64,000 bases of DNA from Planctomycetaceae bacterium (GTDB lineage Bacteria > Planctomycetota > Planctomycetia > Pirellulales > Pirellulaceae). The position numbers and the translations under genes were made by a program. The stretch's first letter is position 1. Each line of letters opens with the position of its first letter. This document shows, in pieces, positions 38,501 through 50,500 of the stretch. The DNA is taken from NCBI GenBank assembly GCA_007694185.1, contig RECD01000155.1:40767-104766 (forward strand), read 5' to 3'. The notes beneath the pieces were generated by a model that did not search any database, had not been told where the DNA came from, and saw nothing but the letters and a program-made list of their open reading frames with translations.

Positions 38501-41500
38501 TTGTCGGTCGCGGTAAGCACGATGCGGTAGCTGCCGTTATCGTTGGGTGTGAAGCTCCAGTTGCTGCTGGTACCCGTGGCAAACGCCGTTTGGCCGCCGT
38601 TCTTGAACACAGACCATGCCAACGTGACTCCGTCGTTGGGCACGGCAAAGCCCGGATCGGTGGCAGTCCCGCTAACGTGAATCGCCGTCCCCTCCAGCCG
38701 CACCGAACTGATGCTGACGATGCTGGGCGTGGGAGCGACATTGGCGACCGTGATCGTCTGCTCGACCGAAGTGCTGGCGCTGTCCTTGTCGGTAGCCGTC
38801 AGCACGATGCGGTAGCTGTCGTTATCGTCAGGCGTGAAGCTCCAGTCGCTGCCGGTACCCGTGGCAAACGCCGTTTGGCCGCCGTTCTTAAACACCGTCC
38901 ATGCTAATGTGACTCCGTCGTTGGGCACGGCAAAGCCTGGATCGGTCGCGGTCCCGCTGACTTGAATCGCCGTCCCCTCAAACCGCACCGAGCTGATGCT
39001 GACGATGCTGGGCGTGGGAGCGACATTGGCGACCGTGATCGTTTGCTCGACCGAAGTGCTCGCGCCGTCCTTATCGGTGGCGGTCAGCACGATGCGGTAA
39101 CTGCCGTTATCGTTGGGTGTGAAGCTCCAGTCGCTGCCGGCGCCGGTGGCAAATGCCGTTTGGCCGCCATTTTTGAACACAGACCATGCCAGTGTGACTC
39201 CGTCGTTGGGCACAGCAAACCCGGGGTCGGTCGCGGTCCCGCTTACTTGAATCGCCGTCCCCTCAAGCCGCACCGAGCTGATGCTGACGATGCTGGGCGT
39301 GGGAGCGATGTTAGCGACCGTGATCGTCTGCTCGACCGAAGTGCTGGCGCTGTCCTTGTCGGTGGCGGTCAGCACGATGCGGTAGCTGCCGTTGTCGTCA
39401 GGCGTGAAGCTCCAGTTGCTGCTGGTGCCCGTGGCAAACGCCGTTGGACCGCTGTTCTTGAACACAGACCAAGCCAACGTGACTCCGTCGTTGGGTACGG
39501 CAAAGCCCGGATCGGTGGCAGTCCCACTGACTTGAATCGTCGTCCCTTCCAGCCGCACCGAACTGATGCTGACTAGGGTCGGAGTCGGAGCAACGTTCGC
39601 TACGGTGATTGTCCGTTCGGTCGAATTACTGACGGTGCCCGGCACCGACGCGGTTAGAACGATGCGATATTGCCCATTGTCGTTAGGCACGAAGCTCCAA
39701 TCTCCACCGCTGCCACTGGCGTACAAGTTGGTCCCCTTGAAGACGTTCCAGGTCAAGGAAACCGCATCCGAGGTCACAGGGTTGGCCGGCGATCCGATCA
39801 CGCCCTTGACCGGGACCGGCGTTCCCTCAAGTCGCGTTTCGCCAACCTCGGTGATGAATGGGATCGGTGCAACCACCGACACGAATCGGTTGATCGCGGT
39901 TTGGGCACCATCCAAACCAGAAACGGTCAAACGAATGGTATGGTTTCCGGAGAACCTTGGTGTGAAAGTGACCTGATCTCCGGACAGAACGATCGGAGCG
40001 CCGATGGGCGGGAAGATCGTCCAGGTGTAATTGAGTGGTTCGGTCGTGGGATAAGAAGCAGTCGCTGACAGGCTGGCCGGTACCCCGACCATAACGAGTT
40101 CCGGCAAAATCACCGAGGTGACTGTGGGGGCGACATCGGCAATCAGCATTTCAGTCGAGATGGTTGCGGAACCATTTACCGAACTTGCCGAGAGGGTGAT
40201 TTGATAGATGCCAGCACGGGTCGGAACGAACGATGCACTCGATCCGGTCCTGGTGGTTGGTTCTCCTTTACCGGCCGGTGGCGCGATCGTCCAAGTCAAA
40301 ATCACCGGAGCGCCCAGGGCGTCGGTGGCAGAGCCGTTCAACAGGAGGGCAGTGCCCTTGGTCCCCGCTGAGGGAACACCGAAAGTTTGAATGGAGACGG
40401 TCGAAGCGAACACGGCAAACGCTCCCGATCGAGTCGTCTTGCCTCCATCCTTGTCAGCAACTTCCAAAACCACTTGATGCACGCCAGCAACCGTCGGTGC
40501 ATAGTTTGCATTCGACCCGGTCACGGTGACGGACTGGTTGTTGGAATCGGTGATCGTCCAAGTGAATTGCAATGTGGCAATGTCGCCGGGAACGTCCGTG
40601 GCTGCGGCGGAGAATGGAACCCCAAATCCGACATAGCCACGCTGCGGAATGTTAAACGACGTGATGGTCGGAGCCACGTTGCCCACGTCGAACGATGCCA
40701 TGCGTGCCGCTTGGCCACCATCCTTGTCAATGACGACGACAGTTGCGAGATAGTTACCACTATCGGTGAGCGGGATATCCACGACACGCCCGGCGAAGTG
40801 CAGCAGATTGCCGTCCGGTTGGGTGATTGTCCATGCGTATTGTAGTGATGGCACGTCGGCGGCAACGTCGCTGGCCGGTGGAACCGACAAACGTACCGTC
40901 TGGCCTTCCAACGGCGTCTCGCTTGGAACCACGATACTCCCCAGCACCGGATCGGCATTGGCAACCGAGATGGTTCCCGCCGCCTGAGTCGTTGAGCCTC
41001 CATCGTTGTCAAAAACCGTCAATTGGACTGAATAGACGCCGTTGTCGGGAGGCGTGAAGGTGGCGTTTGCCCCCGCCCGAACAATCACATTGTCATTGGC
41101 GTCCGGCTGACCCGGCGAGGTGATGGTCCAGCGGTAGTTGAGCGAATCGTTCAGGCCGGGATCGACCGCCGCAGCGCTCAGCACCATCTGTACCCCTTCC
41201 ACCCCGCTTGTCGGAACACTGACCGAGGTGATGACGGGAGGCAGATTACTCACCAGAACGTCCGCAACGCGCGAGTCGCTGTCTCCGAAGCGATCGGTCA
41301 CAGTCAACGTCACCAGGTATTGGTCGTTATCCGGCCAGGTGAACTGAACTTGGCGTCCCGGAAGCGTCGCAATCACTGACCATGCGTGAACCGGCTGATT
41401 GTTGACCAGCGTGATCACGGGCCCTTTGCGTCGTACGGTCCACTGATAGGAAAGCCCCTCTTCGCCGCCGACCGAGCTCGCATTGGCGGAGAAACTTGAT

Positions 41501-44500
41501 GTCTGGCCCTCGAAAGCCGTCGCGGGAACGATGAAATCGTCGCTCTGCGAACCGATCGCCGGCGGAGTGTTTTCGACCTCCAGCACCGCGACTCTTTGGT
41601 CCTCCCCACCGTCCTTATCGGAGACGACCAAAATCACGTCGAACAATCCGCCGTACGGAGTGAACGCGAAGGACGTACCGCTGCCGGACTGGGATGCGAC
41701 CGTTTGGCCGGTTTCCCGGTCTCGCACCGTCCACGTGAACGTCAGCGGATCGAAAATCCCGGCAGGATCGGTGGCAGTCGCGGTGAAGGTGACCGCTTCT
41801 CCGCTGGTACCGGTTTCCGGACCATCGAAACTGGCAATCGTCGGGGCGACATTCGCGACGTCGATCGTTCGAGAATAAGTGGACGTTGCTCCCTGTGGAT
41901 CGGTTACGCTCAACGTTACTAGATAGAGTCCGTTGTCCGCCGGAGTGAAGGAATCGCTACTGGAGCTGAGGAACTCGTAGCCGATCGCACCATCGGCCCT
42001 TACAACATGGGTCCCGACTCCTGAGATCGATCCCAGCCTCACTTGGGAATCGGAAACGATCAGCGCCGCAGTCGCGGTCGCGGTTCCGTTGACCGAATTC
42101 GTGGTGATGGTGATCGAATACGTTCCGTCGCTATCGGGATTCAACGCAATCTCGTCGCCACTCAAAGTAACGGTCTCGTCATCTGGCGAGGTGATCATCC
42201 AAGTGGTCGTCACGTCTGCTCCGAGGACGTCGGTTCCGAAAGCGGATAACCAGATGACGTCGGAGGCCTCTTCATCCGGAGTTGCGGCCAAGTTGAGGAT
42301 CGCCACCGGTGAAGGAGTGAAGTCATGTTGATAAACCGTCGACCCATTACGCGATACCGTCCACGAGAACGTGAGCGGTTCGTATCCTACCACCATGGAT
42401 GCAGCGGAGGCGGATAGGAGAATCGGAGTCCCTTCTTGACCATCGACGGATATCGAGGGATTGTTCGTCAGGGCATTTGGGAACACCGGAGATGCGTTAG
42501 CCACCGTTAACGAGAGGGTATTGGATGGATTGAAGAAGGTTCCTTCGTTGTCGGTTAGTTGTGTGACCTTCACCATGAATGTCCCATCTGTCGGAACGAA
42601 AAGGTAAGTGTGGCTGGCGGTCGTGACGTTGCCGGGCAGAGTCACGATCGTGCCGTCGCCCCAGTCGATCACCAGGCTGTCCGCCGTGTCGTCACCTGGA
42701 TCGGTCACTGCAAGTTGGACCGTGAACGGTTCGGCGGCACCCTGGACTGTCGCAAGCGAAGGTGCGGAAAGGGTCACGGTCGGAGCGACGTCATTGACAG
42801 TGATCGTCGATGTCGTCGAGACATCACCACGGGCAGTAATCGCCGTCACCAGGATGTCATAATCAGTGCCGCCGATCGCGCCGTTGACGTAGGTGTGAGT
42901 GAAGGTTTGCGTGGCCGTGCCATTGCCATCGGCAGTCTGCACCGAGCCATCGCCCCACTGGATTCGCCACGAGTGAATCGCCACGCCGACCGGGTGGTTG
43001 GCGGTGAGCGTCAGGTTGGCCACCGATCCTTCGTTGATCGTGCTCGCGGAAAGATTGGCAGAGAGAGTTGGCGCGACCGGCGCGACGAAGAAGGTGGCAA
43101 ACAACTCGCGTGCGCCGCCGTCTTTGTCCCGCAGCACGGCCCGCACGGTCTTCAATCCCGGAGCGCTGAACACCGAGGCGGGAATGTCGATCGCCGTCCC
43201 CACCGCTTGATTTGCTAAGTTGGGCGTTGGTGAGGCGATATCGGCGGTTAAGCTGACGTCGAAGTAAAGATCGAGGCTGGCGGTGGCGGCGGTATCCTCC
43301 GGAGACGGGTCGGCATAGTTCGTCAGCATCACGGTGATGGAGCCGGCCGAACTTCCTTCAATGACGCTGGCGCTGCTGAGTGCAAGCGTGCCGGTGGGCG
43401 CGGTGTTGACCACCGAGAACGAAACCGCGGCACTGGTCGCCGTGAAGGTTGCCGGATTCGTCTGCGTTGGAATGCTTTCGTTATTGTAAAGTGCCCTGAC
43501 GCGAATGCTGAACGTGCCGTTGTCCCTCACGCCCCTCGCCTTCAGGTCGTCCCAGGTCTGAGTGATGGTGGGGGTAGTGGTTTCGACCTCATAAGTGCCA
43601 TCTGCTCCGAAGTCCCACTGGAACTTGATCGGGGTTCCCTCAAAGCCGGCGGTGGCAGTGAAGCCATCTCCCTCGGCGATCGAAGCCGAGTAGGACGCGA
43701 TCACCACCGAGCCCGTTCCCGGCCGCACCTGCACGTCGCTCTGCTTCGACGTCTCGCCGTCCTCGTCCAGCACAGTGACGGTAATCTTGAAATCGCCGGC
43801 CTTGGCATACACGTGCGTAGCGCTGGTAGCGTCGGCGCCGAGAGTCGCCGTCGAGGTGCCGTCGCCCCAATTGACGGCCCACTTTTGCACACGGTCGTTA
43901 CCGGGGTCAGTCGCCTTGAGCGGAATAGTGAAGGCCACACCCAACGTCGCCAAACCGGGAACGTCGGCCAGTGTCGGCGCCGTGTCGGTGACCAACAGCA
44001 TAGTCGAAGCGTCAGCGGCCAGCTCGATGATCTGGCCGCCGAACGACTGGGCGTTCTCCGTTGTTGTCGCCCGCACCGCGATCGGATAAGCCGTTGGCGC
44101 GGCGGGTGAGCGTGCACCGTCGTTGATGCCGAAAGCGACAAGGTCGTCCCAGGTCAACGTAATCGAGGCACCACGGGCATCGCCAAAGTCACCGTCGCCA
44201 TCCAAATCCCACTCGTAACGGACGCCGGGCTGATTGCTGAGGTCGGTTGCGGTGAAGGTGACCGATTGACCTTCGCTGATCGTCGGGCTTGAGATGCTGA
44301 TGCTGGGCCGAGGCGCGGTTGTAAGAAACACTTGCTTTGGATCGGCTTTGTACAAACCGGTGAAGACGACGTTGCCGAAGCCGCTCTTCACGATGGTGTC
44401 GTTCGAGGTGTGGGTGCCCAGGAAGCCTGCCCCTTCGCCGTCATAGAACAGCGCATCGCCGGCGAAGCTTGGGCCGGTGCCGGTGGCTAGATCGCCGCTG

Positions 44501-47500
44501 ACGGTCACCGAGGACGAAACGGGAATCCCTTCGCCGCGGACGCGCACGATGTCGATGTCCGTGCCTGCTTGATTGACATTGACGGCGACATTTGCATTAG
44601 TTGCCACGTTTTGCACTACCACTTGGTCGGAGCCGCTACCGCCGATGATGGTGACCGCGCGAGGGGTCGCTCCCGATTCGAAGGGACGACTGACGGTCTG
44701 CTGAATCGTCACCACGTCGTTGCCGGTGCCGGCGTCGATGGTCAGCTTAGTGGCCGTTGGTCCCATGTCCGAGACGGAGATCAGATCGTCTCCGCCGTGA
44801 CCCAGAATTGTCAACTCGACGGTTGCTCCTGCCACCAGAGCAGGCGCCGATAGCAACCGGATCGTATCGTTGTCGCTGCCCCCTTCGAGCGTGACTTTGG
44901 TCATGTCGGTGAACGTAGTCTGCACATTGAATGGCCGAGCCGACGTGAGCGGAGCGACGCTCAGCACGGCGAAGCCCGAGTTCTCGTTGTTGCGGGCCGA
45001 CGCGCTGGCGACGACCAGCTTGTTGTTGCTCAAAGCGAAAACTGCGGAAGGCTGGAAGATACCGCTGGCAGCCCGACCATCGCGGGCCGACTGCACAAAC
45101 GTGAGCGCACCGGTATTGGTGTCGCGAAGGAAGACCACGATCGAGCTATCGGCTGTCCCGGCCACAAACACGTACGAGCCGTCCGCGGCAACCGACACGG
45201 CCGAAGCGCCACGAAGCCCAGTGATGCCGTTGCCGTTGGCGTAGCTGTTTATCAGCGTCAGCGCCGAACCGCTTTCCTCGAAATGGAAGACGCGGCCGGT
45301 CGCGCTGACGGCGTACACCGACGATCCAAAGACCGCGACGTCGGCCAAGCCAGTTAGGCCGGTCGCTGAGAGCGTGGTTTCCATAAGCGAGGCAGCGACC
45401 GACGTAACACCCGTGCCGCCTCCGGTGATGACGTAGGCTCGGCCGCCTGCCACTTGCAGCTTGGTCGCATTGCTGACCGACAGCGTGGCGCTGGCGGCAG
45501 CAGGCAACACGCCCATCGGAGCGGGCAGATCGTACGACTTCACGTCATTGGTAGTGGCCACATACAGCTTGCCGTCGGCGTGGGTCAGCGACCGTGCGCC
45601 CACCAAATACGATTGGGTTCCGTGGGCGGCCGGTGTGGTCCAGCTCCAATGGGAAATCGATAGGCCAGAGGTTCGGAAGACCGTGTAGGCGCCGGTATTC
45701 GGGTTCACCACCAATGCGTCGTGGTAGGTCAGTTGCTGGGCGATGCCGTTGACGACGACGTCATAGGTGATGCTGGAGATGGCGATCGACGGCACGCCCG
45801 TGAGCGCTCCAATCGGAACCTGCACGCCGTCGAAGAACGTGGTCCAGGCATTGGTTTCCCGGTCATAGACGCCCAGCGCCTTGTCCGTGGGGGAGTATCC
45901 GTACAGGAAGCGGCCGTCCGGGCTGGTGGCGGAAACGCTGACGCCCGACAGCGAGCGGACATCGGCTTGGCCTTGGGTGAGCGACTGACTGGCAGATACG
46001 TTAAGGTTGTTGCTGTTGGCGATCAAACCATTGCTGATGTCATACAGGCTGACTCGGCTGCCGCCAAACGAAGTCATCAGCAGACTGTTCATTCCGACCG
46101 CGACGTCGTTATCCTCGAGACTCTGAAGGTCTCGCAATTGTTTCAGACTCGACGGAAGGCCGCTGGTCGAATCCAATACAATTTCAGTGACGTAGCCCAA
46201 CCAGGCGGAATACAGCCGGTCTCCCGCTCGGACCCACTTGTCTCCGGTCGGCTGAGTCATTGTCATTGAGTGGACGACCGTATCGACCCCTTCAATTTGC
46301 CGAATGGACGTCAGTTGATTACCGTCCCGAACATAAATTGTCGCACCGTCCGCCGACGCGACTACGCCTGACAGTGAAGACAGTGCCAAGGCGCCGTAGC
46401 CGTCACGGAAAGATTTTAGAGCGGAATTGTCGGAGGCATCCACGGGCAGGCGATCGATACCGTCCACGTTTAGCGGAGCCGTGTACTGATAATCACCAGC
46501 GACGGCGTAACCGCCCTTGGTGGCATCCGTTCCTAGCAACTCGCCGATAGTGCCATCGGCCTCGACTGCGTAGCGGTGCCGTCCGCTTGCTGTTTCGACG
46601 TAACCGACGGTCCCATCGGCGTTGAATGAGATCCGCCCCGGCCCGTCCAGCGATATCGACTGTTTCTCCGTGATCGCACCACTGGCGAACTCATACCGCT
46701 TCAGTCGGTAGTCGGAGCCGCCGAGCGTGTTTTCGATCGCCCACCAGGCGCTCTGAATGCCAAAAGAGTTGCGGTAAGCAGCCAGGGATTGCACATAAGC
46801 ACCATCCAGCGCCAGGCTGGCAAGGGCCTGGCTCTCCAAAGTTGCCGCGGGCGTGTAGATAAGATATTCATTTCGCACCCAATGGCGCTGTGTCGGGACG
46901 ACATCTCCGTCTTGGAGCACGGCTCGCACAGCAAGGAAGCGAGCCTCTTCGTCTTCCGCCAGCACCGCCGCATTGATAAATAAGCCGCCGCCGGGTGCCT
47001 CGATTGCTTTTGTCGTGAAGACTCCCGTCAGTATCGAAGGGTCGGCAGAAGACAAATCGTACCAGCCCACGCCGGTGGAGTACGTGCCGCCATCTACTAG
47101 ATGCGGAGCCGCAAAAACTCCATACGTCTTCCCGCCCACGGTGGCAACGTCAAGGCCTTGGAACCGGTAGGTTCTGCCCCCGTAGAACGTGGAGGCGGCC
47201 GTCTGGCTGAATGTTTCGCTGGCGGCATCGTAGCCCAAGAGGATAGGAGTCGGCGCCGCTCCACCCGCGTGGCTGCCGTTGATCACCAGCGTCGATGACG
47301 CCGAGTCATATTTGAACGGAGTAAACTCAATGTCTCCAGGAAAGACTTGCGATGGCGCGATGTTGCGGCCAACGTTGTAGAACGTGTAGCCGGCGATCTT
47401 TCGTATAGCCGGCGCGTCCACACCCGACCCGAAACCAAAGACATCCAGCCTGTATTCATTAGGAAATACATTGGGATTGACGATCCCGCCAGCGAACAGC

Positions 47501-50500
47501 AGCGTGCCATCAGCACTGGCCTCCAGCCGCGAGTAGCGGTTGAAGTTGATCCCAGCGTTATCCGTTAGAGTTCGCTCGACGGAGTAGTTGGATCCGGAGC
47601 GTTTGAGCAGGGTTAATGTCTTGTTTGCCGTAACATACATCCGCTGCGAGTCTTCGCTGAACGCGATCTGGCTGTTATTGTCCGTGCTGAGGGCAATGGT
47701 CGTCGGCTCAGGCAGCGTCGAGCCCGCCGTGAAATTCTGCAGGTTGTAGAGATTGATTGAGCCATTTCGCAGGACCGCCAGCGTCTGGCCGTCAGGGGAT
47801 ATCTGCAGCCGAGTGATCGGAAGCAAAACCACCTGCTTCAACTCCATTGCGGCGGTGATCGGATGGATGTCGTAGATGAACAAGTGTTGGCTGTTGCTGT
47901 GGAACAGCGTGCGGCCGTCGGGCGTGGCGACCAGCCCGTTCGCATTGCCACTACCGGCCATCACGCCGCCAGGGAACTCGTAGTTGATCAACGAATCGAC
48001 AAAGTGGAGCGGCTCATTCGGCCCGGCGGAGCGGAACACCGTAACACGGCCGAAGAATTGGCCGCCGTCCACGGTGAACACCAGCCGCCCATTGTCGGCG
48101 GTGGTCACGAGCCTGGCACCTTGAAGTCCATCCACTGTGCGATTGACCGTCTGCCCCGCGACCGGCAGTTGATCTTGGCCGAGGACATTCAGTCCTTCGA
48201 ACACGTTGGCGTTATTGCCGCTGAGCGTGATCTGCAGCGGCCGAACGCCATCGCTTCCGGTGGCGGCAAGCGTGTCGAGGCTGGGGTTTTGCTCATGGAC
48301 GCTCGGAACGCGGCCGAGCAACTCCACAAAGCCGGCTCCTTCGGCGTTGATCAAATTGTTGCCATTGGCCTCGACCGTATAGCCTTTCACCGTCCAGGCG
48401 ACTGCGGAGGCACCCTGGGTATGGTCGATCACCAGCCGCTGCACCTTGGGCACGATCGGCGTGAATTGGTTCGCAGTCGGATTCGGAGCGATCAGATACA
48501 AGGTGTTTCTGCCCGTGTCGCCGACGGGGCTAAGCAAGCTGTCGCCGTAGACGGTAAAGGAATCAGCAGCACCGCCGACCGAGCGGACCTCGATCAGATC
48601 GTCGCCAGGTCCGCCGACCAGTGATACTCCTTTGGGCTCGAATCCGGCGGAGTCGACCACGAAAGTGTCGTTTCCTTTTCCGAGCACGATACCCAGGTAT
48701 TCCACCGACGTCTGCGTCACCGTCGGCAGGCCGCTAAGCGTGAGCACGGGCTCGCCGCCAACCACCTTGAGCGAGCCATTCAAGGGGGCCGTTGCATCGG
48801 AGCGGTCGGCCGTGTAGGTATCGTCTCCCGCGCCGCCGTCGAACGTGACAATTCCTGTTCCCGCGGTCAGGATGAGCGAGTCGTCTCCGTCGCCGGTGTT
48901 GACCGTCAACGAATTCAACGTGCCGCCCGCGATCACCTCGTCATTGCCGCCGCGAGTATTGATCGTCGCGGTTGGGATCGACAGGTTGTTTACGCGGACC
49001 TTGTCATTGGCCGCGCCGAGATCGGCCGTGAACGAGGCAAACTGGGTCGGGTTGTAAGTAATGGTGCTGCCTACTGAAGCGATGTTCCCATAGCTGAGGG
49101 TCAGATTGCGAATGACGGCGGCATTCTCCGGTGAATTCATGTCGTTGAGTTTCAGCACATTGCTGGAGCCCCCCGCGTCCAAGGTGAGAGGTGCTTTTAA
49201 ACCAGACAGGTTTCCGCCGCCCACGGTCACTTCGTTGATGCCGCCGCCCAGCTTGACGCTTGTCGGCGCGTCGAGCCCCGCGATGTCCATGATGTCGTTA
49301 GCGCCGCCCAAGGTAATCAGCAGCGAGGCGGTACCGGCGCCCAGCAAAGGGTGCCGTGTCGTGCCGAATCCGCCGTCGAGATGGCCGCCGCCCAGCCACC
49401 ACTGGCTGGCCGTGGTGTGGTCAGTGTTGGTGAACGTGACCGTTTCAAAATTCGACGACTGGACAATCCGTTGTGCCAGATATGGGCTGACGGAGCTGGG
49501 GGCGCCGTGCAGCGTCACATCCAGTTGATCTCTGCCCGACCCAGCATCGATAATCTGAATCACGTGGCCGATGGTGGATGCGACGGCATCGTCTCCCAAA
49601 CCCGTTCGCAGCTCGACGATCTTCACGTCCGACAGTGTGGCCCTATTCCAATGATTCGTGGCGGCTGCGCCGCTGTCGGAGATGGTGTAAGCGCGGCCTG
49701 TGCCGTCCAGGCTGTTGTCGTAGACCACGCGTCGCATCTTGTTGACTGCCACGGCTGCTTCGATCTTCGAAAGCAACCCGGCGCCGATGGTTACCCGGCT
49801 GTCACCGTGATCGGTTCCGGTGACGGTAATGGAATGGCTGGTTGCTGTCAGCATTACCTCCGAGCTTTGGTTCTTAACGTCGACGTCACCTCCAGTGCCA
49901 TGGATCGTAACGGGGCCGCTGGTGGTGTCGATAAAGATCGAAGCGCCAGAGCTATTTATAGTGACGGCACCGCTGGTGGTCTCGACTTCCAGCCGACCGC
50001 TCGTGCCTGCGACAGTCACCGGATTGACGCCGCTCGTCAGCTTGGTTGTTCCCGTATGCGTTGATTGCACTGTGAACGCGTTGCCGGCAGCGATTCCATC
50101 GACTGTCAGCGCCGCGACGTTGCTGTACCGCCCCGAGAGGGCTCCCGCCGACAGACGGTCATTGGTCAGCGTCAAGGGATTGCCCGCGTTAGCAGCTACC
50201 AGGAAGCTCAATTCATTCGATCCGACCCCGCCGTCGAACAGCACGTTTGCCAGCGGTAGATCCGCGCGGTCGTTGCCCGCGTCACCGTACAAACGGACTT
50301 GCGTTCGACTGGTGACGCCGACATGGGCCGGAGCGATGGTGAACACGTCATGGCCATCGCCGCCGTAGATGTTCAGCAAATCACGTGTGGCATTGGGAGC
50401 GACGACATGTAGCGCCAATTGTTCCCCATTGACGTTCACCGTGATGTCCGAACCCTCGCCGGTTGTCAGCTCGAATGTATCGTTCCCTTGAGTCCCGCTG

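Noticed and set aside
38446-39585. CRISPR array or mobile element explanation for the regular 285-bp repeat
   Set aside because: Units are contiguous, in frame, and translate to near-identical PKD-like domains; there are no unique spacers and no transposase.
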